NCBI GenBank assembly: GCA_950295325.1
Contig: OX485804.1
Span: 66,440,033-66,504,032, forward strand
Direction: 5' to 3'
Length of the DNA: 64,000 nucleotides
From: Polytrichum commune
Lineage: Eukaryota; Streptophyta; Polytrichopsida; Polytrichales; Polytrichaceae
The position numbers and the translations under genes were made by a program. Below the pieces are notes generated by a model. It worked only from the letters and a program-made list of their open reading frames with translations. It was not told the DNA's origin and ran no database searches. Of this stretch, positions 11,440 through 24,427 are shown piece after piece. The first letter of the stretch is position 1, and each line of letters begins with the position of its first letter.

Positions 11440-13140
11440 CGACTTCCATCAACCACGTGTCTAGTATGTGTAGTTAAAGTATTTGGTTAGTGTGCTTAAA
11501 GTATTTGGACCAACCGGTTGCTTTGGAACTCTGACCATTTGAGTTTTGTCCTCACTTCCGAGCGAACCCTAAAAGTCTCGAGATACCTCAAATCCGGAGC
11601 ATGCGGGTCTAGCGTAACTTACTACCTAGTTCACAACTCCCAACCACCAAACCCGCCCTAAACTAGACATAACTAAACTAAACTAGTGTGGCTAGGTGGT
11701 GGGGAGGACCGGAGTAGCTACGCTAGGTTTTCCTCTACCTAGCATGGGTATTTTAACAATGCGCCAACCACTTAGGGTTTGCATTTAATTGTCATTTGCA
11801 TGTGCCGTTGCATGGATTTTCGCCACCATTGGTTTCTCACCACTCCTTGCATGCTTCGTCACCCTCGAAGTGAACAATATATCCAAAAAAATCTCAAGGT
11901 GCCTTGTCATGTCTCGATGCCACCATGGTTTGATGTGAATAGTGTGTTATGGATTATTCTTTCCGGTGAGGTGTGTGCGCTTGTGGTTTGAAGTCCATTG
12001 AATTGTAAAATGTAGTGTCTTGCACACTACATTCATCTCTCAATTTTTTGTAAACTAATGTGGTGTTTTTACTATAGCGTGTATCACTTTATATCATCGT
12101 AAGTAAGTCAATGACTAACTTTTGAAGTGATGAAACCCACGTCAAATGAAAGAGAGAGAGTAGTCTTCAAGTGAACAATGTTCTTAAATATCTTAACGTC
12201 CTAGCAGTGCCGTTGGTCATCTTAAACCAATTCTAAGGAGTGCCAGGGAAAAGTGTTAGGCTAGGAATTGTCAACTTTTATTTGTGTGGCTACACTACCA
12301 ATTGACATAACTAGGCACAAAACTAGGTTAGTTAAATTTAACTCCTCTTGTCATAGTTGGTTAGGGAGAAAGCTAGAAAGCAAGGCAAATTATGTTATCC
12401 TTAGCAAAGTATTAGCTCTAGCTAAGCTAGGTGCAGTTGCAAAAAAATGTAGATAACTTAACATAAGTAGCCCTAATCATTGATGCGGTTGAGAACCCTC
12501 TCCCCCCATATAAACCTATGCCCAAAATATGATAGGGATTTTGACACTAAAACCCCCGCTAATTAACAAACAAAAAATGCAAGAGAGTTTAAGTGTCCAT
12601 TCCAAGGTCCACTCATGACAACATACCACTCAAATATAGGTGTCAATTATGAACTAGATAACCATTGAAGCATAGTGAATGATGAAGCCACATGATTGGC
12701 AAGTCATCCACCCACTCGAGTTGTTTATTTGGACATAACCGATCAACTAAAATACAAAATTAGAGTGATGGAGGATACCGTGTCACCGTGGACGACAATT
12801 GTGGTGAAATATGACAACCTTTATGCTTTTGGACGAGCGGTCGGTTACAAAATAATATCCAATGAGAGGAGAGTGGATGATTTGTTGCCCCTGCGGCTCG
12901 TCGTCCTCCTACTTGAGGTGGTTATCAATTATCAACAAATTGGTTCATGAACATAATTTGAGAGTTATAGACGATATTAGCACCTCAACGAATGAAAAAC
13001 TACGATAAATTTTGTTAGATATTGTGCTCTTGGATGAGCACGTGTTTATGTCCACTTGTTTGGTCATGGCCCCAACCACAAACTGTAAAGAATAGTGCAG
13101 AATCTCCTTTTCTAATTCGAGGTACCCTTACTTTGTGTAA
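11440..13140. other. Gene-free stretch
   Basis: The frames at 11,779-11,991 and 12,696-12,950 have no stop, but no domain, codon pattern or splice support. I do not treat them as genes. Confidence 0.45.
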
Positions 13141-13210
13141 TGCACCCCACGTATTTCGGAGTGCATAACATTTTTCAACATAACATTACGTTCCTCTCCA
13201 GCCAACAACA

Positions 13211-14400
13211 AAAGGGCTAGAATCTATCCTTGGGCCTTTACGAGACAACATGTAATGCATTCGGGAAGGGGGGGGGGGGGGTGGGAGTGCATAATGTGGA
13301 ACATGGGCACCCTCATGCATTACTTACCTATTACTCATTTCAACACCTCTCCAACCAATGGAGAGGAACGTGATGCACTCTGAGATATGTGGGTTGCATC
13401 ATGCGAAGCAAGGGACCTCAACTTACAAAGGGAGATTCGGCTTGGGTGTCTCTAGCGTACTTGGCAATGCATTGTGGTGAGTGCATTATGGGGGAACACG
13501 GATGGACATCGAGCCTAGGTGTCCTTATTCCCCATAGAATGCGCTCCCCTTCATGCATTACTACATGAAATGGTGCTTGTCACTTGTTTCACGATAGAAA
13601 GGGCTAGAATATGTCCTTGGGCCTTTATGAAGCAACATGTAATGCATTTGGAGGGGGGGGGGGTTGCATTATGTGGAACACATACACCCTCATGCATTGC
13701 TTACCTATTACGTAGAGACCATATTACACCCTATTACTCGTTTCGAACACCTCTCCATGGGTTGGAGAGGATCGTGATGCACTTTGAAGTACGTGGGGTG
13801 CATTACGCAAAGCAAGAGTACCTCAACTTACAAAGGAAGATTCGCCCTAGATGTTTCCAGTGTAATTGGTAATGCATTATGGGAAGTGCGTTATGGGACA
13901 ACACACGGACATACGGACAAACATGGAGCCTAGGTGTCCTTATTCCCCATAGAATGCGCTCCCCCGAATGCATTACTGCATGCATTGGTGCTTGTCACTT
14001 GTTTAGAGATAGAAAGGGCTAGAATCTATCCTTGGGCCTTTATGAAGCAACATGTAATGCATTCAGAGGGGATGGGGGGGGGGGAATGCATTATGTGGAA
14101 CATGGACACCCTCATGCATTACTTACCTGTTACGTTAAGACCCTTCTACTCATTTCAACGCCTCTTCATTGGTTGGAGAGGAGCGTGATGCACTCTGAAA
14201 CATGTGGGGTGCATTACACCCCGGAAAGGGTACCTCAACTTACAAAGGAAGATTCGCCCTAGATGCTTCCAGTGTAATCGGTAATGCATTATGGGGAGTG
14301 CGTTATGGGACAACACACAAACATGGATGTCCTTATTCCCCATAGAACGCGCTCCCCCGGATGCATTACTGCATGCATTGGTGCTTGTCACTTGTTTAGT
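13211..14400. repeat. Three-unit tandem array (387/415/387 bp) with many ATGCAT words
   Basis: Units start at 13211, 13598 and 14013 with 'aaagggctagaat'. Each contains 'cttgggcctttaygargcaac', a poly-G run, 'atgtggaacatggacaccc', 'cctcaacttacaaagg' and repeated 'aatgcatta' / 'catgcatt'. Open frames inside are by-products of the repeat. The array ends at the GC-rich PEPC upstream block. Confidence 0.85.
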
Positions 14401-15065
14401 GAGCGACTCCCAGTCCTGCTAGCAGCGACACAGCAACAGACAGGGGCATCTAAGTTAATGTCTTCCGAGCCACAGCGAGGGGCCAATCGAGGGGCCAGTC
14501 GAGGCGCTGCAGCCCAGCGCCAGGGAAGGCGAAGGCGAGGGCGTTCGCGGGAGGGCGGGGATCGCGTCAAGCGCAAGCGGAGAATATTCCCCGGACCTCT
14601 GGTGGCGAGGCGACGGGTGGGTGGGTGGTCGGCCCGGCCCGGCCCCCTCGGGCCCTGCGCAGACGAGATGGCCCCGGCGCACCCACCACCAGATGTGTGA
14701 TGGTTGATCATCCCCGTGAGATATGTAGGAATGTTGTAGATCACCCATAGCCAGATACGTCCTCCCTCCGCTTCGCTAATTAATTTATTGACTTAGATCA
14801 TTCCCTGCGCTGCCCTGCCAGCATCGATCGATCGATCGATCGCATGGCCCCCTGGCGCTGCTGCCGTCGTTCCATAAGAACTTAGGAGAGGGAGGGAATG
14901 GTTGGTAATGCACGTCGGTATGTGAGTGGAGGAGAGCAGAGAATCATGAGTGAATTGAATGGATGGGTGGATGGTTGGTAAGGTATGTTGGTTGTGGGTT
15001 ATGTAAGTTTTGGAAGTTACTCGGGGGAAATAACGCTGGGCCGCTGCTGCCAGCCTTGCCCCTTC
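14401..15065. promoter_or_regulatory. GC-rich upstream region of PEPC
   Basis: Base composition rises sharply at about 14,405 where the tandem array stops, with dense CG dinucleotides to about 14,700 and a short ATCG microsatellite at about 14823-14842. Open frames on both strands here have low-complexity Arg/Pro/Gly-rich translations with no domain, so this is read as a promoter-proximal CpG-rich block and not coding sequence. Confidence 0.4.
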
Positions 15066-15961
15066 GAGGGGATAAATAAGGCGGCCCCTTCTGTAACAGC
15101 CCAGGCAGGCGCAACAGACGAGGGGGTGCAGCTGCTATATCGTACTTTACTTACACCTCTCCTCTGAAGAAGAAGTGGTGGTGGACTTATTAGGCATTCG
15201 CATAAATTGGCAGTGCTTGCGTTTGTACACGGGATTACTTTAACAGAAAAAAGAACCACCGGAGTGTGGGAGTTCAGTCGAGTGTCGGAGGCCGCTACGG
15301 TCGTAGGTACTTTTGTTTTTTTTTAAATTTTAATTTTGGTTTTTGTTGGGGGTTATATGTAGTAGGAGGAGGATCCCGAAGAGGGAAGAGAGGAGAGGAG
15401 AGGGGGCTAGCTTTACTTCGATTTGTGGCTTTTGTGTTTCGGCTGCTGGTTGCCTCCAATTTGTCGATATAAAATTGTTGACGTGAAGGATCGTGTGAGT
15501 GCCGGCAGACCCATGACGGACTCGTGATGATGAGGAGGAAGGTAAGCGAAGTGAGCAGTGTGTACGATTCAACCCGCTGACGGATAGGTGGAAGATTCTT
15601 ATTAAGATATTAGTGAGCTTTGGTAATCGAGTAGTAGGCAGTGGGAAAGTGCTTCAAAGGGCTGGTTCTCGGCAGCTGCCGGCTTGCAAGGCCGGGAAGA
15701 AAGACTTTAAGAAAGAAAGAAGGAAGCAAAGAAAGAAAGTAAGTTTGGCTCAAAGTCTGAGCCAGAAATCTAGCCAAGTGTCAGGATTGCGAGTACTGAA
15801 GTAGCGGATAGTTTGGTGTTTGTGGCAGTAAACGGAGGGGGCGGTGTGGAGCTCAAGAGCGGATCTCCTTTGTCTAAGTTAGCTTCAGGAACAGAAACAG
15901 AAACGAGGAGGAGGGGAAGAAGGTAGAGAGGGACATCGGTGGCAACAGAAGAGAGACAGCC
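15066..15961 (+). promoter_or_regulatory. PEPC core promoter and 5' leader (predicted)
   Basis: A TATA-like ATAAATA lies at about 15072-15078 inside a GC-rich stretch, about 880 bases before the ATG. The leader may carry an intron: a donor-like GTAAGC at 15542 and a pyrimidine-rich acceptor ending in CAG near 15888 would remove about 347 bases. The last leader stretch is purine-rich and runs directly into the ATG. The start site and leader intron are inference only. Confidence 0.4.
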
Positions 15962-18900
15962 ATGGCGACTTTACAGAAGATGGCGTCCATCGACGCCCAG
16001 ATGCGTTTGCTGGTGCCCAAGCGGGTGTCGCCAGACGACAAGCTTATCGAATACGACGCCCTCTTGCTAGATCGATTCCTCGACATTCTCGAGGACCTGC
16101 ACGGCAAGGAGCTTAAGGACACGGTAAAATTCATGATCACCACATACCCTTACCTTATATGACACCTCTCCATCCAGGAAGAGTTTGTGCTTTTCTTGAG
16201 TTCGTTGCAGTCTGATTCTTGGGACCTGGGGATGATGTAGTGCATTCTTCGTGAGAATCTTGGACAGAGAACCGAACACTCATGGCTTTGATCCCTCGAA
16301 AGCGCTCACAGTTTCACATCGAATCCGTCCTTGAAACTTGTTCATGTTTTCTTCGTGGCTGGAAAATGTGATGATGGGGTTGTGAGTGGCTGTGGGTTTA
16401 TTGTTGTTGTCGAGAGATCGATGTTAGGGGTCAAATGTGAGAATTTTGGACCTCGATGGAACGGTTATTCGGATGTGAGTGGATGTGGTTTCAATGTTCA
16501 AAAGGTCAATGGTGGGGGTCGAATGTGAGAATTTCGGCCAGAATTGGGCTTAGATAGATGATTTAGTGAGGGGGGGAGTTCTGCTTTAGACTTGGGGATT
16601 ACGTACTCTGGGTTTGGTTTTGCAACGAGAGCATCATCGTCTTGGGAACGTGAAGGGAATTGAATCTGAGGGGAGGAGTGCCGAAATGATTGCAGTAAAG
16701 CTCGAAGAAGGTGGTAAGTACATTTGGAGAGTCCGGTAACAACAAGGAGCTTAGTAGTGTGTCTCTTCAGGTTCCTCAAGAGTTGGGTTTTCTTGCAATC
16801 TGCCACTCAGGTACTGAGACTTAGTGAATGTTGAGTTAGCAGAGTTGAGCATGTTTTTTCCGTGGCTGGGAAGGAAGGTTATGTGGGTGTTTCAACTCAA
16901 GGAGTGGATGTGGATTCATTGTTATCTACAGATCGATGTTGGGGGTCAATGTGAGGTTTTGGGTTAGAATTGGGTATCAAGGAAGTGCTCAACCGGCTCT
17001 CCAGGTTGACTCTCAAGAGTTGGGGTTCCTTGCAATTTTCCACTTAGGAACTCGAGGTGTACTACTTTGTGCTCAAGAATCTCGCACATGGTACTCATGG
17101 CTTTGAGTGGCTAGGTATACAACCTGCTCGCATCCAAGGGTTACTTTTGCGTGTTTTTTCATTGAATTCACCCTGCAAACCTATTCACGGATGGGCAGAG
17201 GATGACATGTTTTTGTGGCTGGAAGGAAAGTTCATGCATGTGTTTCACTCGCAGAGTGGATGTGGTTTCATTTGCTGTTAATAGATTTATGTTGGGTCAA
17301 ATGTGAGAATTGTGATCAGATTTGGGCTTAGGTAGATGGTGTAGTGAGCGGGAAATCCCTGCTCAGCCTTGGGGTGAGCAGTGCTGAAGCAATTTCAAGA
17401 GTGTCCGACCTCACCTTGGTCAAGATGGTGCACATGTTAAGAGTCCTGGTTAGTGAGAGTTTAGACATTGAACTGGGGAAAATGATAGTAACAACTTGTG
17501 ATGCGTTTGTGATGCCGATGCAGATACAAAACTGCTACGAGTTGTCTGGGATGTACTGCAAAACTGATGGCTGCGGTGACATTGAGAAGCTGAATCAGCT
17601 GTCTGACTTGCTCAACAACCTAGATGCAGGTGACTCAATTGTGGTGGCGAGTTCGTTCTCCCACATGCTTAACCTTGGAAATTTGGCAGAAGAAGTACAG
17701 ATGGGGTACCGTCGACCTGGTCAGCACAAGAAGAAGGGAGACATTGGTGATGAGAATAGTGCCTTAACTGAGTCTGATATGGAGGATACGTTCCAGCGGT
17801 TGGTGAAGCAGCTGAAGAAAACTCCACAGGAGATCTTTGAAGCTCTCAAGGACCAAACTGTGGATTTGGTTCTAACAGCACACCCGACCCAGTCCGTTCG
17901 CCGATCCCTCCTTCAGAAGCATTCTAGGTATGTATGGGTGTCCTCAAACATTCCCCATTTTTTTAAAGTATTTCAATTAGTTGTGAACAAGGTGTTGTTA
18001 GCCCATCATCCTTCAGTGGTGTAGTGGGTGTTCTCCCTAGATTAGTATCTTGGAGAGTATACAGTCAGTGAGATTTTTATTTGGCTAGTTCTTTATGTTG
18101 AATCTTGGTAGAGGGAAGATGGCTTTGTTTTAAGATAGGTAACAATGAGGTGTCGACTAATGAGAGCTTGCCACTTGACCATGCTTGGCACACAGTCATG
18201 TAAATGATGACTTTGATTCTTGGATTAATTTTTAAAGCTGGAATAGAGTGAATGTCTTTACACATGCTTAAGAATGCTATGCCCTCCAAGCACTCAATTC
18301 AAAGTCTTTGAAAATCCTGCTGTTTTTTATATAAATCAAGAGCACAATGAGTTGGCCTTTGTTGCTTGTAAGAGACACCATGGTCGCGAGTGTGGTGGCA
18401 TGTCTTTGGATTTCCAAACATTTTGTCATTCTTTTGGTTGTTCAAGGTCTGAAAGTTTGCTTGGAATCGGCAGGATCCGATCGTGTCTGTCACAGATGCA
18501 TCAAAAGGATGTCACACCAGACGAAAAGCAAGAGCTAGATGAGGCCCTTCAAAGAGAGGTATATCCTTGGATTGAGAGCCCTCTTATGCCAACTATGGGT
18601 TGTACTTGATCGAATGCAAGTCAGTCTGCCTAATTAAGTTTAATACGTATCTTCAACTGAATGCTTCGAGTTTTCTCTTGATTCTAGGGAATTACACTTG
18701 CTTTAATGATTTGTGCTGGTATGTTGGACAGATTCAAGCTGCTTTCCGCACTGATGAGATCCGGCGGTCACAACCAACTCCTCAAGATGAGATGCGGGCG
18801 GGTATGAGTTACTTTCACGAGACCATTTGGAATGGCCTTCCCAAGTTTTTGCGACGTGTTGACACTGCCTTGAAGGCAATAGGTGTAAAGGAGCGCCTGC

Positions 18901-21900
18901 CACATAATGTGCCACTTATCCAGTTTTCCTCTTGGATGGGTGGGGATCGTGATGGTACTGTTCACACTCACTGCTGCTGCTTTTTTTTTGGTTGTGAAAA
19001 TTAGGATTTTCAAATGTGACTTTCTGCTGCAGTTGCAAGACATGAACTGGAAGTGTGGGGTAGTACGACCTAGTGGGGATTGTTTTCTGTAGTACAGTAT
19101 CAAATTGTCAATGCAATGCAGTTGGAGAAGTATCCTCATTATGCATTTGAATGTGTCTACCAGGGAACCCCCGTGTTACACCAGATGTCACGAGAGATGT
19201 TTGCCTTTTGGCTCGACTGATGGCATCCAACATTTATTTTGCCCAGATTGAAGAGCTCATGTTTGAGGTTAGCCTATCTCAATACCCTATTTAGTGTTTG
19301 ATTTTTGATGTTGGCATCCTGTGCTGTGATATTCATCCTTCCTGAGTTGCTTTGTCAGTCCAAGGATAGAATTGTAACTTTTCTTGACACAGTGAGTGAC
19401 AGGGAAGTTTGTCATGTTGGTACTTTTTGCAGTTGTCAATGTGGCGGTGCAGTGATGAACTGAAGGAGAGAGTAGTGAAACTTGATTCCCCAGGCAGGAA
19501 GGAATCAAAGCATTATATTGGTACTACCACAAGCCATAAATCAATTGCATTTCATTTTCTCTCCTTGCTAAGATGTTCAGTATGAAGGACTGTCTTTTTT
19601 TTTCATCATCTGACAAGGACTTCACTGAAGCAAAGTTGCATTGTTTGATGGAATTCAGAATTCTGGAAACACATTCCACCTAACGAGCCATTCCGAGTCC
19701 TTTTGGGAGACATGCGAGACAGGATGTATTACACACGAGAACGTATGCGACAGTTGTTGGCCACTGGCAAGAGTGATATTAATGTCGAAGATACTTTCAC
19801 CAATGCACTACAGGTAATCACACAAAGGCACAGCAACTTAGGCCTTCACAAAAACTGGACACTTATCATATGTTGGACTTAACAGACAACAATAGAAGTC
19901 TAGAAGACTGGTCTGATTATCTTACCATACAGATCTGTTACAGGCACTGTATGCCCAATAAATTTTCCAATCAGATGGGGCTAAAAAACTCTCATAGCTG
20001 ACAAAATCTTATTGTATGGATATTTACACAGATTCTTGAGCCATTGGAGCTGTGCCATAGATCACTCTGCGAAACCGGAGACCAGCCAATTGCAGATGGC
20101 AGTCTTTTGGATTTCATGCGCCAGGTGTCTTGCTTTGGACTGGGTTTGGTGAAACTTGATATTCGCCAGGAGTCTGATCGCCACACCGATGTAATGGACG
20201 CCATCACAACTCACCTTGGCATTGGATCTTACCGTGATTGGTCTGAGGAGCAGCGTCAGGTATGTAGTATACAATTATTAGATTGATAAAATTTCAAAAT
20301 GTTTATTGCTAGCAATTTGAAAGGTGATTCCAAAGCACCAAAGTCTGCCTTCTTTGAATCCTGTATGCAAAAGTCAAGTTCTATTAATTATTAGATATTC
20401 TCAAAATTAATATTAGATTTATAGTTTGGTAGTTGTTGGGTCTCATCTTATGGAAACTATTCTATTCATGTGAACGTCTGAGTCATAAGGTGTATCTACA
20501 CTAATAATTGTATTTAGTGTCACCAATACTATTTGTCTTGCTCAATACAGATTGTAAACTGCCTGTGTGGTGCCACTAACACTATATGTAAACCCAAGAC
20601 TATTTATTATTCCTTTTAAAATCTTCTGGGCATTATAGATTTACAATGTCGCAATTACAGCCACTTACTAAATGATTTTTCATCCAAGTTTCAAATCATC
20701 CATGACAAAATGTCATTACAGAAGTGTTAGGATGCAGAATATACAAAACTTCTTTTTAATAATTGGTTTTTGGGTGAGCCAAAATTAATTTGGGATGACA
20801 ACACATGTAATTTTTTTCATGAGAAGTGTCACTAGAAAATTTACCACAGTGACATGAAATACCATATCAACTAATACAATATTTAGTGTAGTATCTTTCA
20901 AATTACAGGTTTTTTACCTGACAAGGCTTTTGTTCCTCCTGTGGAGAGGTCATGACCATTGGTGGAAAATTATTGAGGTGAATGTATAGGAACAATACAA
21001 TTTCAACAATATTGGTATCAAAACTGTAATACCTCTCATATTTTGATACTTCGTAGGTATTAGAAGATGAGAGAATCTTTGTATACCTGAGTTATTATTT
21101 CAGTTGTCATCCTATACAATAGATATACTTGAATAATCTTGTATCTAGATATGAAGTTTTTTGCATGGTATATAGACCCAGATGGTATCAAAAACATGCA
21201 AAATCATCATGATTTGTGCCTTGGTTGTATGGTAATAAATCAAAATGCTATGGTGGAAATCTTTGTTGCAGGAATTCCTTCTGTCTGAGCTTCGAGGGAA
21301 GCGACCCCTTTTTGGTTCCGATTTACCAATGTCGGCAGAAGTAAAGGATGTGCTGGACACCATGAGAGTAATTGCGGAGCTGCCATCAGACTGCTTTGGA
21401 GCCTACGTCATCTCCATGGCTACGGCTCCATCTGATGTTCTCGCAGTTGAGCTCTTACAGCGTGAGTGCCGCATTGCCAAGCCCTTGCGTGTGGTGCCTT
21501 TGTTTGAAAAGCTGGCAGATTTAGAGTCAGCCCCTGCTGCCCTTTCACGTCTCTTCTCAATCGATTGGTACCTCAACCGCATCAACGGGAAGCAAGAGGT
21601 ATGAATGAATGGCCAAGCTCCTCTTTCCTTTATTCACTGCAGCTCTAAAGCATACTCTGTGTAAGCATTTGCATAAGACCCACTCTTTGAAGTGAGCTTG
21701 ATGCAAAATCCGGTAGACCATGAAACATAATCCATTGCATGCCATGTAGGACTCCCATGTGGGTTTGTGTGTTCATTTAAACTTCCTTGGTCCCCTGGGC
21801 CCTTGATCTCTGGTTTAAAGTGGCCCTGAGCAGCATGCTGGGAAAGCGATCACTTGTAGTGTTACAATTATATTCCTGTTGAATTGTTGTTAGAGACATG

Positions 21901-24427
21901 TATCATACTTGCTGCACTCTTTATTAAATGAATAAGCTATGATCTTTGGGGTTCTTGGTAGTGACCAGTGTTGTGCGGGTATGGTCCAAGGTTATGCCAG
22001 TGAGTCATTGTCCAAGGATGTATGGGTAAGGATGTTCATCAATTATCTAGGGATATATAGGTGATAACATGGAATGTTTCAATGGTATATGTGCAGAGAG
22101 TAAGTTGGTATCATTGATATTAGTATTGAAGGATGTGATACTATCCAGGTCAAGTCTTTAGTATTCATGCACATACCTTTACTGATACTTGGGTTGAACC
22201 TAGATACCCAGACAACAACATTGGTATGAATAGCTTCTCATCTGCTGAACTCTTTGTCTTGCAGGTCATGATTGGCTATTCGGATTCCGGGAAGGATGCT
22301 GGCCGTCTGTCAGCTGCTTGGCAAATGTTTAAGGCACAGGAAGATTTAGTGAAAGTGGCGAAGCAATATGGGATCCGTCTCACCATGTTCCATGGCCGAG
22401 GAGGGACCGTCGGCAGGGGTGGTGGCCCTACCCATCTTGCCATTTTGTCCCAGCCTCCTGACACCATCAACGGGTCATTGCGGGTAACGATCCAGGGAGA
22501 AGTCATTGAGCAGTCCTTTGGGGAGGAGCACTTGTGCTTCAAGACGTTGCAACGTTTCACAGCTGCTACGCTCGAGCATGGCATGCATCCTCCCATTGCT
22601 CCAAAACTTGAGTGGAGGAACCTGATGGACTCTATGGCAGTTGCGGCCACTGAGGAGTATCGCTCCTTTGTGTTTCAGAATCCCAAGTTTGTCGAATATT
22701 TCCGGGCAGTAAGTTTATCTTAATATTAAACTGTGGGTTAAGGTCTAATTGTGCACTGTTGTGCCCAAGTATCAAATTCTAAGGGGTTTTAACCAATCGC
22801 ATTTTGACATGTGGCACTTTTGTAGCAGAGTTTGACTAATTGACACCCAACCTGACCCTCATGTAGCATAGTACTCTCCTTGTTGACAAGACAGGATGCA
22901 TTACCAAGGTCTTGTAGATGATCTCCAAGGTAAACATGTTTCATTTAAACACCAGCCTTATTCAGACACCTACTTTGGGTGCAGAATGGTTAATTTTTTC
23001 TCCTAAAACCAATACTTCTAGTATTACCCTAAAGGATTGAATATGACAGCTTGGTGGTGGGGATGGGTAGCCAAGAATTCTATGCTCAGCACCTACCACT
23101 TATATAAAGGCACATCTATATAACCAGCTTAAGAAGATTGCATATATACTCTTTGAAAATCTGTCACAAATTGAGGGGTATTCATTTTAATCTCAATTTG
23201 GATATTTGATGCAGAACTTGAGCAATAAATTTTTGTGGTAAATTGTTCAGGCCACACCGGAGATGGAGTACGGGCGCATGAATATCGGCAGTCGTCCCTC
23301 CAAACGTAAACCTAGTGGAGGCATTGAGTCACTGCGAGCTATCCCTTGGATCTTTGCCTGGACACAGACAAGGTTCCATCTTCCTGTTTGGCTGGGTCTT
23401 GGAGCCGCTCTGAGGCATGCAATCGACACCGACTCCCAGAACCTTGCCATGCTGTGCCGGATGTATGACCAGTGGCCGTTTTTCAGAGTGACAATCGATC
23501 TGGTGGAGATGGTGTTTGCGAAAGGTGACCCTCGCATTGCCGCGTTGTATGATAACCTTCTTGTGTCTGAAGAGCTCAGACCCTTGGGAGACGAGCTGAG
23601 GCGCAAATACGAAGAGACCAGAAACCTTCTTCTGCGGGTATGTGCACCGAAAATTTTACTCACCTTCCATAGAAATCTCCTTGGTTGTTCACATGAACAT
23701 TGATGGTCCCTAATTTGTCATACTTCGTCTCAAACTACAAAGCTTGTGTGCTCAAGACTTCCAAATCTGTTTTAGATCTGTTTTGATCCCCACTGTAAGG
23801 CTATCTCCTAAGCATCCGAGAGGCCCACTGCACAGGCACAAAAGTGTGTATTTGAGCTACGTACTTCCATTTTGAGCTAGTTGTCTCAAAAGTGACCTTG
23901 TCTAGTGCACTTTTCAGATCAGTTGAAAATTAAAGATTTGGGGTTCAGATGTGGCCTTGGATGCATATATTACTCAGAATTTTGATCATCAAACTCACAT
24001 CTGAGTATACGTTGTACACAATAAAGTCTTAAACCCATGAATGTGATTGTAGAAACTGTGTTCTATAGGTCGTACATGGAGCCCCTTAGTCCTTTTGCTA
24101 AGGGTTAACATGGATGGGGTGTGATACATACAGGTTGCGCGGCACTCTGATATTCTGCAAGGAAACCCAACCCTGAAGCAGCGTCTGCGACTGCGAGAGC
24201 CCTACATCACTGCCCTCAATGTTCAGCAGGCGTTCACACTGAAGAAAATGCGTGAACAGAACAGCTGCAAACTCGAGACCAGCCAGCCCGGGTCACCTCT
24301 CAAACCTGTGAAACGTGCAATGGAGTTGGTCACACTGAACCCAACCACTGAGTTTCCACCTGGCCTCGAGGACACTCTCATCCTTACAATGAAGGGCATA
24401 GCAGCTGGTATCCAGAACACTGGATAG
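15962..24427 (+). CDS. PPC: Plant-type phosphoenolpyruvate carboxylase (C3 form), 12 coding exons
   Basis: Catalyses PEP + bicarbonate to oxaloacetate + phosphate in the cytosol, replenishing the TCA cycle. Exons: 15962-16123, 17524-17927, 18474-18558, 18732-18954, 19164-19267, 19433-19520, 19659-19813, 20032-20259, 21272-21598, 22265-22708, 23251-23637, 24134-24427. All joins keep phase and total 2901 nt, giving 966 aa, the usual length of plant-type PEPC. Visible motifs: N-terminal phosphorylation site SIDAQMR with Ser9; catalytic VLTAHPTQ with His174; [11 protein letters not shown] about 596-606; glycine-rich loop [13 protein letters not shown] about 634-646; C-terminal QNTG. Residue 776 is Ala in IFAWTQTR, the C3 state (C4 enzymes have Ser there). 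The start has a good context (acagccATGG). Oddities: the residue at -4 from Ser9 is Gln where an acid is usual, and the region after about residue 890 is diverged. Identity is near certain; exon borders are inferred from GT/AG and phase. Confidence 0.96.
16330..17380. repeat. Diverged tandem repeat inside PEPC intron 1
   Basis: Intron 1 (16124-17523, 1400 bp) is the longest of the gene. Most of it consists of about three diverged copies of one unit. Anchors are a 'catgtttt...cgtggctgg' phrase near 16344, 16850 and 17206, each followed by 'agtggatgtgg' and 'gatgttgggggtcaa'-like phrases. A second shared phrase, 'ctcaagagttgggg', occurs near 16778 and 17012. Confidence 0.6.
20496..20891. mobile_element. 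TIR element (CTACACTAAAT family) in PEPC intron 8
   Basis: A 396-bp insertion between exons 8 and 9. It starts CTACACTAATAATTG and ends with the near inverse CAATATTTAGTGTAG, with a 3-bp direct duplication TAT on each side. The interior resembles the element at 10,662-11,026 (shared words around 'ttattattcctt', 'catccatgaca' and 'acagtgacat'). There is no open frame, so it is a non-autonomous MITE-like element. Confidence 0.8.

Noticed and set aside
13519-14262. Frames of 117, 84 and 76 codons with repeated protein text
   Set aside because: They repeat because the DNA is a tandem array; frames shift between units and no domain is present.
14388-14748. Minus-strand frames of 118 and 97 codons
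   Set aside because: Low-complexity Arg/Pro/Gly translations in a GC-rich block with no domain; overlapping frames on both strands are equally open, as expected from base composition.
17344-17523. In-frame ATG at 17344 as an alternative PEPC start
   Set aside because: The translation before 17,524 is unlike any PEPC, a good acceptor precedes the conserved IQNCYELS, and exon 1 supplies the conserved N-terminus.
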